A DNA stretch of 64,000 nucleotides. Origin: Shewanella sp. HN-41. GTDB lineage: Bacteria; Pseudomonadota; Gammaproteobacteria; Enterobacterales; Shewanellaceae. Positions 1 through 8,147 of the stretch are shown here, piece by piece. The notes below the pieces were generated by a model. It ran no database searches, was not told where the DNA came from, and saw only the letters and a program-made list of their open reading frames with translations. Position 1 is the first letter of the stretch. Every line of letters begins with the position of its first letter. The stretch spans positions 151,151-215,150 of the forward strand of contig NZ_AFOZ01000037.1 in NCBI RefSeq assembly GCF_000217915.1. The letters run 5' to 3'. The position numbers and the translations under genes were made by a program.

Positions 1-13
1 GTGTTTTTTTCAT
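1..13 (-). CDS. 5' end of the next minus-strand gene (partial, runs off the left edge)
   Basis: Only the first codons are inside the window. Reading leftward, an AAGGA ribosome site lies a few bases before an ATG at 13..11, followed by Lys-Lys-Thr codons, a typical signal-peptide start. It begins 28 bases after the chemoreceptor stop, so it is probably cotranscribed. From memory, the related S. oneidensis locus has a secreted hexosaminidase gene here, but four codons cannot identify it. Confidence 0.5.
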
Positions 14-41
14 GATTATCCTTATCTAGCTCCAGAAATGG

Positions 42-1529
42 CTACAATCTGAAGGAAGTTACTAACGTCCGCAGTCTTTCCCCTTGGTGAAACAGTCGCT
101 CGCTCGAGTGCGCTAAGTGCTCGCTATCGAGTGAGGCTGAACCTGAGACATTGGCAAGATCATTTAACGTACGAGAAATCGCTTCGGTGACGCAGGTTTG
201 CTCCTGCGCCGCATGGGAAACTTCGATATTCATATTACTGATATTTGAGACTAAATCAGTCACTTTAGTGAGCACTAACTTAATTTCTTCCGAGCGGCTT
301 ACGCCCTGAGTCGAGAGGGCTTGGCTCGCTTGCATCACAGTGACCGTTTCGGCCACTCGGCTCTGAACCTGCTGGATCATTTTCTGGATCTCACCTGTGG
401 CTTGTTGGGTTCGGCTCGCCAGAGTGCGCACTTCGTCGGCGACCACGGCAAAACCGCGCCCTTGTTCACCCGCCCTTGCCGCTTCGATAGCAGCATTAAG
501 CGCCAGTAAGTTGGTCTGTTCGGCAATGCTGTTGATCACCACGACCACTTCATCAATCTTTTGCGTTTCTTGCTGTAGCTGTGAAACGGACAGTGCCGAA
601 CGGGCTAGTTCAGATGCCAGCTTGCGGGTAATGTCTAGTCCAGAATCGAACTGCCGCTGACTGTCATCGACCGCTTTATCGGCCTGACTCGCCGCATCCG
701 CGGTGCGTTTGGCATTAATCGCAACTTCGTTAGCACTGGCGCTCAGCTGAGTCACCGCAGTCACTGCGGCCTCGGTTTCTTTTAGTTGGGTTTGCACGCG
801 ATCATTGTTGGTTTGCGACAGCGACCCCAGCGCTTTGGCATCGCCCAGTAATTGTCCTGAGGTTTCGTGCACTCTGGAAATCGTGCCATGGATTTGCTCT
901 ACAAAACCATTAAATGCCTTAGCAAGCTGACCAATCTCATCCTGACTCTCAACGGGTAATCTGTGGCATAAATCGCCGTCACCACTGGCAATTTCTTCCA
1001 TGGCGTGGACCACATTCTCCAGTGGATTAATCACTAAACGTTTAAGAATAATGAAGATAACAATTAAACTGCCACCGAGAATTAACAGCGCCTGCAAGAA
1101 ATAACCTAAGAGTAAATCAGACAACTGAGCGCGAATTGGTAACATAGAAAACTGAATGGCCAATTGGCCCGTCGAATTACCTTGGTCAGCAAAGTGAATG
1201 TCACGTTTCACCAGATGCTCATCGGCTACCGTTTGAGCCTGTTGACTCTCGGCTAACACTTTACCGCGATGGTCGCTCACGACGATATGATAAATCTGCG
1301 CAGATTTAAGCATCACAGATAACACGGCTTGGATTTGTTCGTAATCGTAGGTGAAGATGGGCTGCGCCATGGTGACTTGCAAATTGGCGACGGTATTGTC
1401 TTCAAACTCAGTTTCACTGGCAGTAAGCTTATCGCTCGCCAACCAGTAAGATGCGCCGAACAAAACGCTGACAATCATGAAAATCGCTGCTGCTAATCCA
1501 ATCTGTACTTTTAAGGCTAATGTTTTCAT
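42..1529 (-). CDS. Methyl-accepting chemotaxis protein (McpNag-like position)
   Basis: This is a 495-aa inner-membrane chemoreceptor. It has TM1 at about residues 8-31, a small periplasmic sensor of roughly 110 residues, TM2 at about 140-162, HAMP to about 215, then a long cytoplasmic coiled coil. The hallmark hairpin tip reads [19 protein letters not shown], so it should couple to CheA/CheW. No C-terminal CheR-tethering pentapeptide is seen; it ends SFRL. Its ATG overlaps the stop of the upstream binding-protein gene by one base (TAATG), so the two are translationally coupled. Context (NagR-like operator, TonB receptor, LacI regulator) suggests attraction to GlcNAc or chitin oligosaccharides; the ligand is inferred. 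Confidence 0.93.
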   Translation of the reverse strand: MKTLALKVQIGLAAAIFMIVSVLFGASYWLASDKLTASETEFEDNTVANLQVTMAQPIFTYDYEQIQAVLSVMLKSAQIYHIVVSDHRGKVLAESQQAQTVADEHLVKRDIHFADQGNSTGQLAIQFSMLPIRAQLSDLLLGYFLQALLILGGSLIVIFIILKRLVINPLENVVHAMEEIASGDGDLCHRLPVESQDEIGQLAKAFNGFVEQIHGTISRVHETSGQLLGDAKALGSLSQTNNDRVQTQLKETEAAVTAVTQLSASANEVAINAKRTADAASQADKAVDDSQRQFDSGLDITRKLASELARSALSVSQLQQETQKIDEVVVVINSIAEQTNLLALNAAIEAARAGEQGRGFAVVADEVRTLASRTQQATGEIQKMIQQVQSRVAETVTVMQASQALSTQGVSRSEEIKLVLTKVTDLVSNISNMNIEVSHAAQEQTCVTEAISRTLNDLANVSGSASLDSEHLAHSSERLFHQGERLRTLVTSFRL

Positions 1530-2605
1530 TATTTTGCACCTTGCATACTAAAAAGATCTAACCATAGTTCTTTGCGTTCTATTGGTGTTAACGGACTTAA
1601 ATCTGGCGTATCGAGACGGATAATGACCCGTTGTTCAAACTTAGCCTCGCGGTACAGTTGCTCAATTTTGAGCTCTCGATTGAACATCTCATCGAAGGAG
1701 CCATCGCGGATCATACTTTCCAGCCCAGCCAAAATGGCCGCCGCGAGTTCGGGGCGCTTAGGGGACACAAAGAAATAAGCCGGCGAGCGATATTGCAACA
1801 GAATATGGCTATCGACCTTAAGAGCGGGATCGGGGTGACTTGCGAGTTCGTCGCCAATTTCCTGGGCGCCGAGGGCAAGATAATCGAAACGCCCGCCTTC
1901 TAACATGGGGTATAAATTGGTGTATTGATAACTCGTGACGACGGGTAATCCATTGGTCTCTAGAATCGTGGCATCGGGCCAATAACGATTTTGCCCCGCC
2001 TTTAACTGCCTAAAATCCGCCACGGTTCTCACATTGGCAAATCGCGTTTCATCCGCTTTGCGGATAATCAGCAGTCGATTACCGAGTAGCCCTTTAAACA
2101 ATGGAATGCGCACGGGTAGCACAGTTTCTTCTAATTCTTTTGAGGTCATGCTCCAAAACACATCGACCGTACCTGCCAGAGCTTCTTCCACCTTGCGCTT
2201 TTGATTCATCTGAGTCGACATTTGCTGCACTTGATAGTCGCTATCCGAGCGGCGCAGCGCTTCCTTAAGCAAATTTAGCTGCCAAGTCTGCTGTATGGTG
2301 GTGACGATTGTTTTTGAAATCGGTGCCTGAGTGTGAGAAGCGTCAGACTTAATGGAGCCAGAGAAGCCAGAATTAGAGTTTGAATTTGAATTAGAGTTAG
2401 CGGCGATATGACTTGAGGCGATATCGGCGGCAAACACTTTGAAGGATGAGGCCGTCGAAATCCCCGTCAGAGCCATGATAAACAGTGACCAGCAAACAGC
2501 TCGTTGAGTGATGACGAGTATGGTCGTTAGTGTAAAAACATGACGAATGACACTCGCCATATCCGTCGCAATGACGCGCATCGCAGCCGTTAAATGAATC
2601 GCCAT
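1529..2605 (-). CDS. Periplasmic substrate-binding-type protein coupled to the chemoreceptor
   Basis: This 358-aa protein resembles family-3 extracellular solute-binding proteins over about residues 95-325. Before this lie a long N-terminal hydrophobic stretch (about 20-60, export signal) and an Asn-Ser repeat linker near residues 69-78. No permease or ATPase gene is adjacent; the only partner is the chemoreceptor, to which it is joined by TAATG. I infer that it presents a ligand to the receptor rather than feeding an ABC importer. The start at 2605 is supported by AAGAGG nine bases upstream. The ligand is not determinable here. Confidence 0.8.
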   Translation of the reverse strand: MAIHLTAAMRVIATDMASVIRHVFTLTTILVITQRAVCWSLFIMALTGISTASSFKVFAADIASSHIAANSNSNSNSNSGFSGSIKSDASHTQAPISKTIVTTIQQTWQLNLLKEALRRSDSDYQVQQMSTQMNQKRKVEEALAGTVDVFWSMTSKELEETVLPVRIPLFKGLLGNRLLIIRKADETRFANVRTVADFRQLKAGQNRYWPDATILETNGLPVVTSYQYTNLYPMLEGGRFDYLALGAQEIGDELASHPDPALKVDSHILLQYRSPAYFFVSPKRPELAAAILAGLESMIRDGSFDEMFNRELKIEQLYREAKFEQRVIIRLDTPDLSPLTPIERKELWLDLFSMQGAK

Positions 2606-2715
2606 AAATTGCAGCCTCTTTTTATTATCTGGTTTTTACCAGTGAGTTTTATTTATCTATGCCGCTAACGTTCAAATGCTGAGGTAGGCAGTTGAGTAAT
2701 CCCGTAAAAACATCC

Positions 2716-2752
2716 TAAAAAAATGGCTGGGCACTGCTTACAGTACCCAGCC
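2716..2752 (-). terminator. Rho-independent terminator-like hairpin in the leader of the binding-protein operon
   Basis: The arms GGCTGGG.ACTG and CAGT.CCCAGCC pair over 11 bp with one mismatch and a CTTA loop. On the minus strand the stem is followed by A then seven T. It sits upstream of the binding-protein start and downstream of the 2894 operator, so it could attenuate the operon or end a short independent transcript. Confidence 0.65.
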
Positions 2753-2891
2753 CACGCTAGTTTCTGGGGAGAGACTATCAAAATATCAAAGACAAACGTA
2801 TCGCCGCCCGACAGCAATACTCCTGCCAAACACATGATAAGGAGACCTCATCCTCTCATGCAGACCTTACAAACAACGTATCACACAAGCA

Positions 2892-2909
2892 GATGACAGC
2901 GTTGTCATT
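2892..2909. promoter_or_regulatory. NagR-like operator (site A)
   Basis: The palindrome TGACAGCGTTGTCA is flanked by AT-rich bases. It shares a 16-base core with the site before the TonB receptor. A TAATAAT motif lies just beside it on the minus strand, compatible with repression of a leftward promoter. The assignment to the nearby LacI-family regulator rests on site recurrence and my memory of the Shewanella NagR motif. Confidence 0.7.
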
Positions 2910-3037
2910 ATTAAAGTACACAAGAAAGAACAGGATTTCTACATTTTTTGACAATTATTACTATTTTAATGAAAATATATACTTAATTCATATTATTCAT
3001 ACGCTTAAAATATTTAATTAATTTATTCAAGCTTATG

Positions 3038-3051
3038 TGACAACGTTGTCC
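3038..3051. promoter_or_regulatory. NagR-like operator (site B), near the TSUP permease gene
   Basis: TGACAACGTTGTCC differs from the palindromic core only at the last base. It lies 49 bases before the permease ATG, where a repressor would overlap a rightward promoter. Confidence 0.65.
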
Positions 3052-3099
3052 TTCATTGGTAACATGGCGATAACATGACAAAGATCACGGTAGCTATCG

Positions 3100-4024
3100 A
3101 TGAGTCCCCTTAACACATTAGTGCCCAGCAATACCCAACCGGCACCGCGCTTAACTCGGCACTACCGAAACCTCAGTTTGATATTGCTACTTTGTGGAGC
3201 TTGGTTATTTTGGGCGAGCCATTTTCATTCGCCATTTGATCTTATCCAAGAATATGGACGCTTTGTTTTTCTGGGTATTACAGGAGCGATATTTGCCAAC
3301 GCCACAGGCGCTGGTGGAGGGGTGATTTTTATCCCTGTGTTTAGTCACTTAGGCTTTAGTGAATCACAAAGCATCTCGACTTCTTTTGCCATTCAATGTT
3401 TTGGCATGACGGCGGGCGCACTATCTTGGTCTTGGTATTACGCTAACCACCATAAGCACAACCATCAGTGGCAATATTTTACCCCCTTAGTGTTACTTGC
3501 CAGCCTGTGCTCGGTAAGCGGGCTATGGAGCAGTTATTTACTGGCGTTACCGTCCCCTACCTCTTTGCATCAAAGCTTTAGTGTGTTTTCGATTGTGCTC
3601 GGCGTGGCCATCATTTACAGCAGTCTTAAAAAGGCATCCGCTAACACTATTACTCTTAACTGGCTCGATTACCTCAGCATTATCGCCATTAGCTTTTTTT
3701 GGCGGCATAATCACCACCTGGTTATCGGTGGGCGTGGGTGAGTTAATCGTTATCTATCTAATGCTACGCGGTTTATGTGCCAAGATGGCCATAGCCACTG
3801 GCGTAGTGGTATCGGCTGTTACCGTCTGGTCGGCAAGCCCGGTGCATTTAGCCAGCAGCAGCGATGCTAACTTTTACTTAGTCTTGTTTGCGGGCCCTGG
3901 CGCAATTATCGGCGGACTGCTGGCGCGTAAACTGGCGCTTTACCTTCCCGTTATCAAGCTCAAACTATTTTTTTCAAGCTGGATTATATTAACCGGCGCA
4001 GCGATGTTGATAAAGGTGTGGTAA
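3100..4024 (+). pseudogene. TauE/SafE (TSUP) family permease, split by a one-base frameshift
   Basis: Two overlapping frames together encode one TSUP-type membrane permease of about 307 aa. Frame 1 (3100-3741) carries the N-terminal half, including a Gly-rich ATGAGGGVIF segment. Frame 2 (usable to 4024) carries the C-terminal half (GGIITTWLSVGVGELIVIY, then RKLALYLPV). The switch falls at seven T at 3694-3700; six T would read straight through. It is either a sequencing error or a recent inactivation. Members export or import small anions such as sulfite, sulfonates or organic acids; the substrate is unknown. A NagR-like site lies directly upstream. Confidence 0.8.
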
Positions 4025-4028
4025 GACA

Positions 4029-4060
4029 AACGATACCAGCTTGCAACGATACCATCTTGC
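4029..4060. repeat. Two-copy 16-bp tandem repeat
   Basis: AACGATACCAGCTTGC is followed immediately by AACGATACCATCTTGC (one mismatch), just after the permease stop codon. It is probably a slippage duplication; no function is apparent. Confidence 0.7.
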
Positions 4061-4130
4061 TGTAGTGGCATATCGAATTTTCAATGTGGGTGACACTCAT
4101 CTCTATGCACGAGGTTGCAAATCTCAGCTG

Positions 4131-4155
4131 AAAAAATAGCCAGTAAACACTGGCT
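4131..4155 (-). terminator. Terminator of the halogenase/SapC operon
   Basis: AGCCAGT-aaac-ACTGGCT forms a 7-bp stem. On the minus strand it is followed by A and six T. It lies about 35 bases after the stop of the leftward halogenase-like gene. Confidence 0.7.
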
Positions 4156-4187
4156 GCTTTGTTAAAATAGAGCTGAGTTACGCTAGA

Positions 4188-5747
4188 CTATATCGCTTGA
4201 AAACCATATTGATAAACTTTATCAATCAATTGCCTATGTGTTGGTAATTCAAGCTTTAATCGCTCAGTTAGCTGATTAATTTCATCAAATTTGGCTTGAG
4301 CAACATCTCCCTCCGCATAAGCACTTTCATTGCCCTTTAAGCTGGTATTAAAGCCTAATCCATATAAGACAAATAAATAGCTATCTAACACAAACGGCTC
4401 AAATGCATAATCAAAGTCGTACTTAGTCGGCGCTTGATATTGCCATTGAGCGAGCTTTTCTTTAAGCGTTGCTGGAATCGATGCAGGATCGACATTGTCA
4501 CGCCAATATTGGGTATCACGTCGACCCGAAATACAGTAATGAAGCTTGATAAAGTCGATACTTTTATCCCAACGTAACTTGAACGTCGCATTGAATTTAC
4601 GTTCTGTATATTCAAGCGAAGCTCTAGCTCGTGGAAAGGCATCCGCAAGCATATTGGCAGCCGCTTCAACTAAAAAGATTGCTGACGCCTCAAGGGGTTC
4701 AATAAAAGCGGCTGACATGCCGATGGCCACACAGTTGCCTTTCCAGAATTGCTCACGATAACCCAAATTTAAAGGGATTTTACGAACCTCTAACCCCTTG
4801 GCTTGCTCGCCAACATAATCACGCAGCACCTGCTCAGCGCGTTCATCTGTGGTATGACGACTCGAATAAACGTATCCCACCCCGCGACGATTATGCAGAC
4901 CGATATCCCATGTCCAGCCAGCTTCGTGAGCCGTCGCAATTGTGTGACTCGCAATAGGCGCATCGGCATCAGCGTAAGGCACCTGCATCGCCAGTGCAGT
5001 GTCATTGAAGATGATGTCATCAATTTTATGCCAGCCAACACCCAGAGCTTGCCCCAACAGCAAGGCTCGAAAGCCAGAGCAATCGACAAAAAAGTCTCCC
5101 ACAATTTCGCCTGCGGTATCCGTACTCACCGCAGTAATATGGCCTTGCTCACCTAAATGCACATCGACAACGTTTGCACTGATAAATTTGACGCCTAGCT
5201 TTTCGATGCAATGGCGTTTTAAAAATTCAGCGAATTTATTGGCATTGAGATGATAAGAATAGTTTTGAATCGCACCATAACTTGGGGTGGTAATTTTTTT
5301 GGGTGCCAAACCTAACATACTGATCCGGCTCTGAGTTGTGGTAGCCAAATCATAAGGTAAATTCGACTGTCCTAGTAGCCAGTACGGCGCCAAACTAAAA
5401 TTATACGCAGAGTGAAACACCGCGCTTAGGGGATGGAAGTAACTATGAGAGGTACCTGGCGCCGGCGTTTCCCGCCAATTGACGAACTCAGCACCTTGTT
5501 TAAAGGTTGCATCGCACTCACGCATAAACTCACTTTCGTCCACCCCGATCATCTGCAGTGTGTTGCGGATAGTCGGCCATGTGCCCTCACCCACACCTAG
5601 AATAGGGATTGTTGGTGATTCAATAAGCGTAATTTGCACACTGGCAGAATCGCGACTGTTCAGCTTTTTTGCCAGAATAGCTGCCGATAACCAGCCCGCA
5701 GTTCCACCACCGATAATGACAACTTGGTCTATGCTGTGGGTGCCCAT
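4188..5747 (-). CDS. Flavin-dependent tryptophan-halogenase-family protein (copy 1)
   Basis: This 519-aa PF04820-type flavoprotein has an N-terminal FAD motif GGGTAGW (residues 13-19), the GVGEGTWPT segment (51-59), a lysine at 83 where PrnA/RebH have the catalytic Lys, and FIEPLEAS where they have the catalytic Glu. The family's WxWxIP motif is degenerate here (WTWDIG, no Pro). Copies next to SapC and TonB receptors are typical of glycan-uptake loci in gamma- and alphaproteobacteria, where no halogenation has been shown to my knowledge. It is last in a three-gene operon, 15 bases after sapC, with GAGG before its ATG. The real substrate is unknown. Confidence 0.9.
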   Translation of the reverse strand: MGTHSIDQVVIIGGGTAGWLSAAILAKKLNSRDSASVQITLIESPTIPILGVGEGTWPTIRNTLQMIGVDESEFMRECDATFKQGAEFVNWRETPAPGTSHSYFHPLSAVFHSAYNFSLAPYWLLGQSNLPYDLATTTQSRISMLGLAPKKITTPSYGAIQNYSYHLNANKFAEFLKRHCIEKLGVKFISANVVDVHLGEQGHITAVSTDTAGEIVGDFFVDCSGFRALLLGQALGVGWHKIDDIIFNDTALAMQVPYADADAPIASHTIATAHEAGWTWDIGLHNRRGVGYVYSSRHTTDERAEQVLRDYVGEQAKGLEVRKIPLNLGYREQFWKGNCVAIGMSAAFIEPLEASAIFLVEAAANMLADAFPRARASLEYTERKFNATFKLRWDKSIDFIKLHYCISGRRDTQYWRDNVDPASIPATLKEKLAQWQYQAPTKYDFDYAFEPFVLDSYLFVLYGLGFNTSLKGNESAYAEGDVAQAKFDEINQLTERLKLELPTHRQLIDKVYQYGFQAI

Positions 5748-5762
5748 AAAACCTCGCTTAAG

Positions 5763-6464
5763 TTAATCAGCTAACTTTAATAAGTTGTTTACTTGGTTCA
5801 GCGAAATTAACGCAGCATAAATCGGACCTAAAAACGCAGCCTGCTTCAGGCCAATAAATTCAGCATCGCTGAGCTGGTTTAACAAGGCTTCATTCATGAT
5901 GTAACATCCTGTTAGCTCATACGGTTTTCCGTCTTTATTGTTGATGGTAAGGCTTTGTGGTTGGATAAGTTTTAATTCAACAATTCGATTTATAAACGAT
6001 TGAGTAACTGTGTTTTTTTGAGCCCAATTTACGGCAGCCTCTCCACGACGATTTAAAAACTCACTGGCTTTAGCATCATTAAAAAGCGCATCGCCATCCT
6101 GAGTGCTCACCAACGGGCTTGACTCATCAATACAAATAACGAAACGATCACTGTCGTTGGCATCATTCACTTTTACCGCAGCTAATGGATAATGACGCAA
6201 ACATTCAGGTACGTATGAACCTAGCCACGTGTCATTTTTGCAAAATAGATTTTGCTGAGGTTTTAAGCCCGTCAATACACAACTTCTAAACTGACCAGTT
6301 TCACTGTCTTTCACAAATACAATCGGAAAGTTGGTCGCCGCTAAGGCAAACTCATGTACCGCTATTGGCAGTAAATGTCGCGCTTTAGCATGTGGATAAC
6401 TGGTATCGGTAACCAGTTTTAACTGATGATGTTTTTGGCTATCTAAGGCAACTAATGCTGTCAT
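5763..6464 (-). CDS. SapC family protein
   Basis: This 233-aa protein fits the SapC-like family (PF07277). The length is typical, there is no signal peptide, and it has the family-like start (RHLLPIAVHEFALAATNFPIVF), the aromatic YVPECLRHYPLA stretch in the middle and a Leu-rich C-terminus. It lies between two halogenase-like genes with 26- and 15-base gaps, so all three are one transcription unit. Despite the family name, a role in S-layer or antimicrobial-peptide resistance is not supported here. The context points to an unknown accessory step in TonB-dependent sugar uptake. Confidence 0.85.
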   Translation of the reverse strand: MTALVALDSQKHHQLKLVTDTSYPHAKARHLLPIAVHEFALAATNFPIVFVKDSETGQFRSCVLTGLKPQQNLFCKNDTWLGSYVPECLRHYPLAAVKVNDANDSDRFVICIDESSPLVSTQDGDALFNDAKASEFLNRRGEAAVNWAQKNTVTQSFINRIVELKLIQPQSLTINNKDGKPYELTGCYIMNEALLNQLSDAEFIGLKQAAFLGPIYAALISLNQVNNLLKLAD

Positions 6465-6490
6465 ATTTTTATTCTCGTTATTGTTGTGAT

Positions 6491-8038
6491 TTAAATAGAT
6501 GAAAATCCAAACTGGGCGACTTTTTGTAACAACGCTCGTTGTCCGGGTAACTCTTTTGCTAAATATTCGGTCACTTGTTGCACTTTGTTAAAATGCTCCG
6601 CAGCTTTAACGTCTTCAGTGTAACGATACTCTGCAACGCTCTGGGGTTTAAAGCCCATTCCGTATAGGACATATTGATAACTTTCCATCGGAAACGGCTC
6701 ATAGACATGGGCAAAATCGTAGGCACTAATACAGTGCTCTTGCCAATTACCGAGCAGGGTTGTCAACGACTCAGGGATCGTTGACTTACATTTATTAGCC
6801 TGCCAAAACGGCGTCGAACGCTGCGATAACAAATAATGCATTTTGATGAAATCAATGGTTTTTTGCCAGCGGAACATAAATGATTCATTGAATTTTTGCT
6901 CGGCAAATAAAAGACCTTGGCGCCGTGATGGCAACTGATCGGCTATCATGTTGCCTGCTGCTTCAATCAAGAAAATAGCTGATGCTTCTAATGGCTCAAT
7001 AAACGCGGCAGAAAGACCCACCGCCACACAGTTTTTATGCCAAAACTTATTACGATAGCCCAAATCAATCTTAATTTTGCGTGCACTAAGCCCTGTCGCA
7101 GCATCACCAATATAGCGTCTTAATGTCGCCTCAGCCTCTTCATGGCTCACGTGTTTACTCGAGTAGACATACCCCACGCCACGGCGGTTTGTAAGAGCAA
7201 TATCCCATATCCAGCCCGCATCTTGGGCTGTTGAATGAGTACAGGCATTGATAGGCGCATCATCTGAATCGTATGGCACTTGAATGGTAACCGCATGATC
7301 GGTTAACAAAGTGTCGGCAACTGAGGTAAATCCAATGCCAAGCGTTTCTCCGATAAGCAAGCTCTTAAACCCGGTGCAATCGACAAAAAAGTCGCCAGCA
7401 ATTGCGCCACTATTATCGGTTTGTACTTCAGCAATATAACCGTCACTTTCGAGACGAACATCTGTGACATTGGCAGCAATAAACTTGACGCCAAGCTTAT
7501 TGATGGCGTGACGTTTTAATAAATCGGCAAACTTTCCAGCATCTAAATGATACGCATAGTTTTGCAACCCTTCGTAGGGTTTGGAGGTGATTTTTTTCGG
7601 CGCTAACCCGAGTTCAGCAGTTTTTATTTGAGCGCTGACAGCTTGGGCGTAACTTAACGAATTACCAGCGCAGCCTTTTAACCAATAAGGCGCGAGGTTG
7701 AACTGAGTGGGATCAAAAATGGAGGTAAAAAGGTGATGATACTGATTAGGCTCAACGTCAGTTTGCCAGTTGATAAACTTAGTCCCTTGTTTAAATGTGG
7801 CATTACATTGCGTTAAAAAATCTGCCTCATCGATTCCCAGCTTGGCTAAGGTTGCGCGCATTGTCGGCCAAGTTCCTTCACCAACGCCTATTGTTGGGAT
7901 ATCAGGGGATTCAATGACACACACTTGAATATTATTAGGGTTGGCACTGTTAAAGGCGCGCGCTAAGTTCGCTGCAGTTAACCATCCGGCCGTCCCGCCA
8001 CCGACTACGACTACTGATTTTATCGACTCTGAATGCAT
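6491..8038 (-). CDS. Flavin-dependent tryptophan-halogenase-family protein (copy 2)
   Basis: This 515-aa paralogue of the 4188-5747 protein has the same architecture. It carries GGGTAGW near residue 13, GVGEGTWPT, the Lys in ATFKQG, WIWDIA in place of WxWxIP, and FIEPLEAS. The two copies align along their whole length, so the locus probably arose by duplication around sapC. I choose ATG at 8038, with GAGG eight bases upstream, over the GTG at 8041. A terminator separates it from the TonB receptor gene, so it needs readthrough or its own promoter in about 70 bases. Confidence 0.9.
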   Translation of the reverse strand: MHSESIKSVVVVGGGTAGWLTAANLARAFNSANPNNIQVCVIESPDIPTIGVGEGTWPTMRATLAKLGIDEADFLTQCNATFKQGTKFINWQTDVEPNQYHHLFTSIFDPTQFNLAPYWLKGCAGNSLSYAQAVSAQIKTAELGLAPKKITSKPYEGLQNYAYHLDAGKFADLLKRHAINKLGVKFIAANVTDVRLESDGYIAEVQTDNSGAIAGDFFVDCTGFKSLLIGETLGIGFTSVADTLLTDHAVTIQVPYDSDDAPINACTHSTAQDAGWIWDIALTNRRGVGYVYSSKHVSHEEAEATLRRYIGDAATGLSARKIKIDLGYRNKFWHKNCVAVGLSAAFIEPLEASAIFLIEAAGNMIADQLPSRRQGLLFAEQKFNESFMFRWQKTIDFIKMHYLLSQRSTPFWQANKCKSTIPESLTTLLGNWQEHCISAYDFAHVYEPFPMESYQYVLYGMGFKPQSVAEYRYTEDVKAAEHFNKVQQVTEYLAKELPGQRALLQKVAQFGFSSI

Positions 8039-8104
8039 CACATCTACCTCGGGGTACGCTGGATTACTACCTTATCCTACAACAGCGAACAGATCACTTT
8101 AATG

Positions 8105-8136
8105 CAAAAAAGGAAGGCAGATGCCTTCCTTTTTTA
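8105..8136 (-). terminator. Terminator after the TonB receptor gene
   Basis: AAGGAAGGC and GCCTTCCTT pair over nine bases with a short loop, with A-runs on one side and T-runs on the other. It works best for the leftward receptor transcript, ending just after its stop at 8148, and may be bidirectional. Confidence 0.8.
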
Positions 8137-8147
8137 TCAACACTTAG

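Larger units (their letters stand above)
2606..3099. other. Divergent regulatory region, about 490 bp, no gene
   Basis: This gap separates the binding-protein/chemoreceptor operon (leftward) from the TSUP permease gene (rightward). It holds two NagR-like palindromes (2894, 3038), a minus-strand terminator-like hairpin (2716-2752) and an AT-rich stretch at 2930-3030. Short ORFs on the minus strand around 2700-2850 have poor ribosome sites, so I do not call them. Confidence 0.7.

Noticed and set aside
4385..5253. Several overlapping ORFs of 71-117 codons inside halogenase copy 1
   Set aside because: They are antisense or out-of-frame shadows of a clearly coding flavoprotein, with no ribosome sites.
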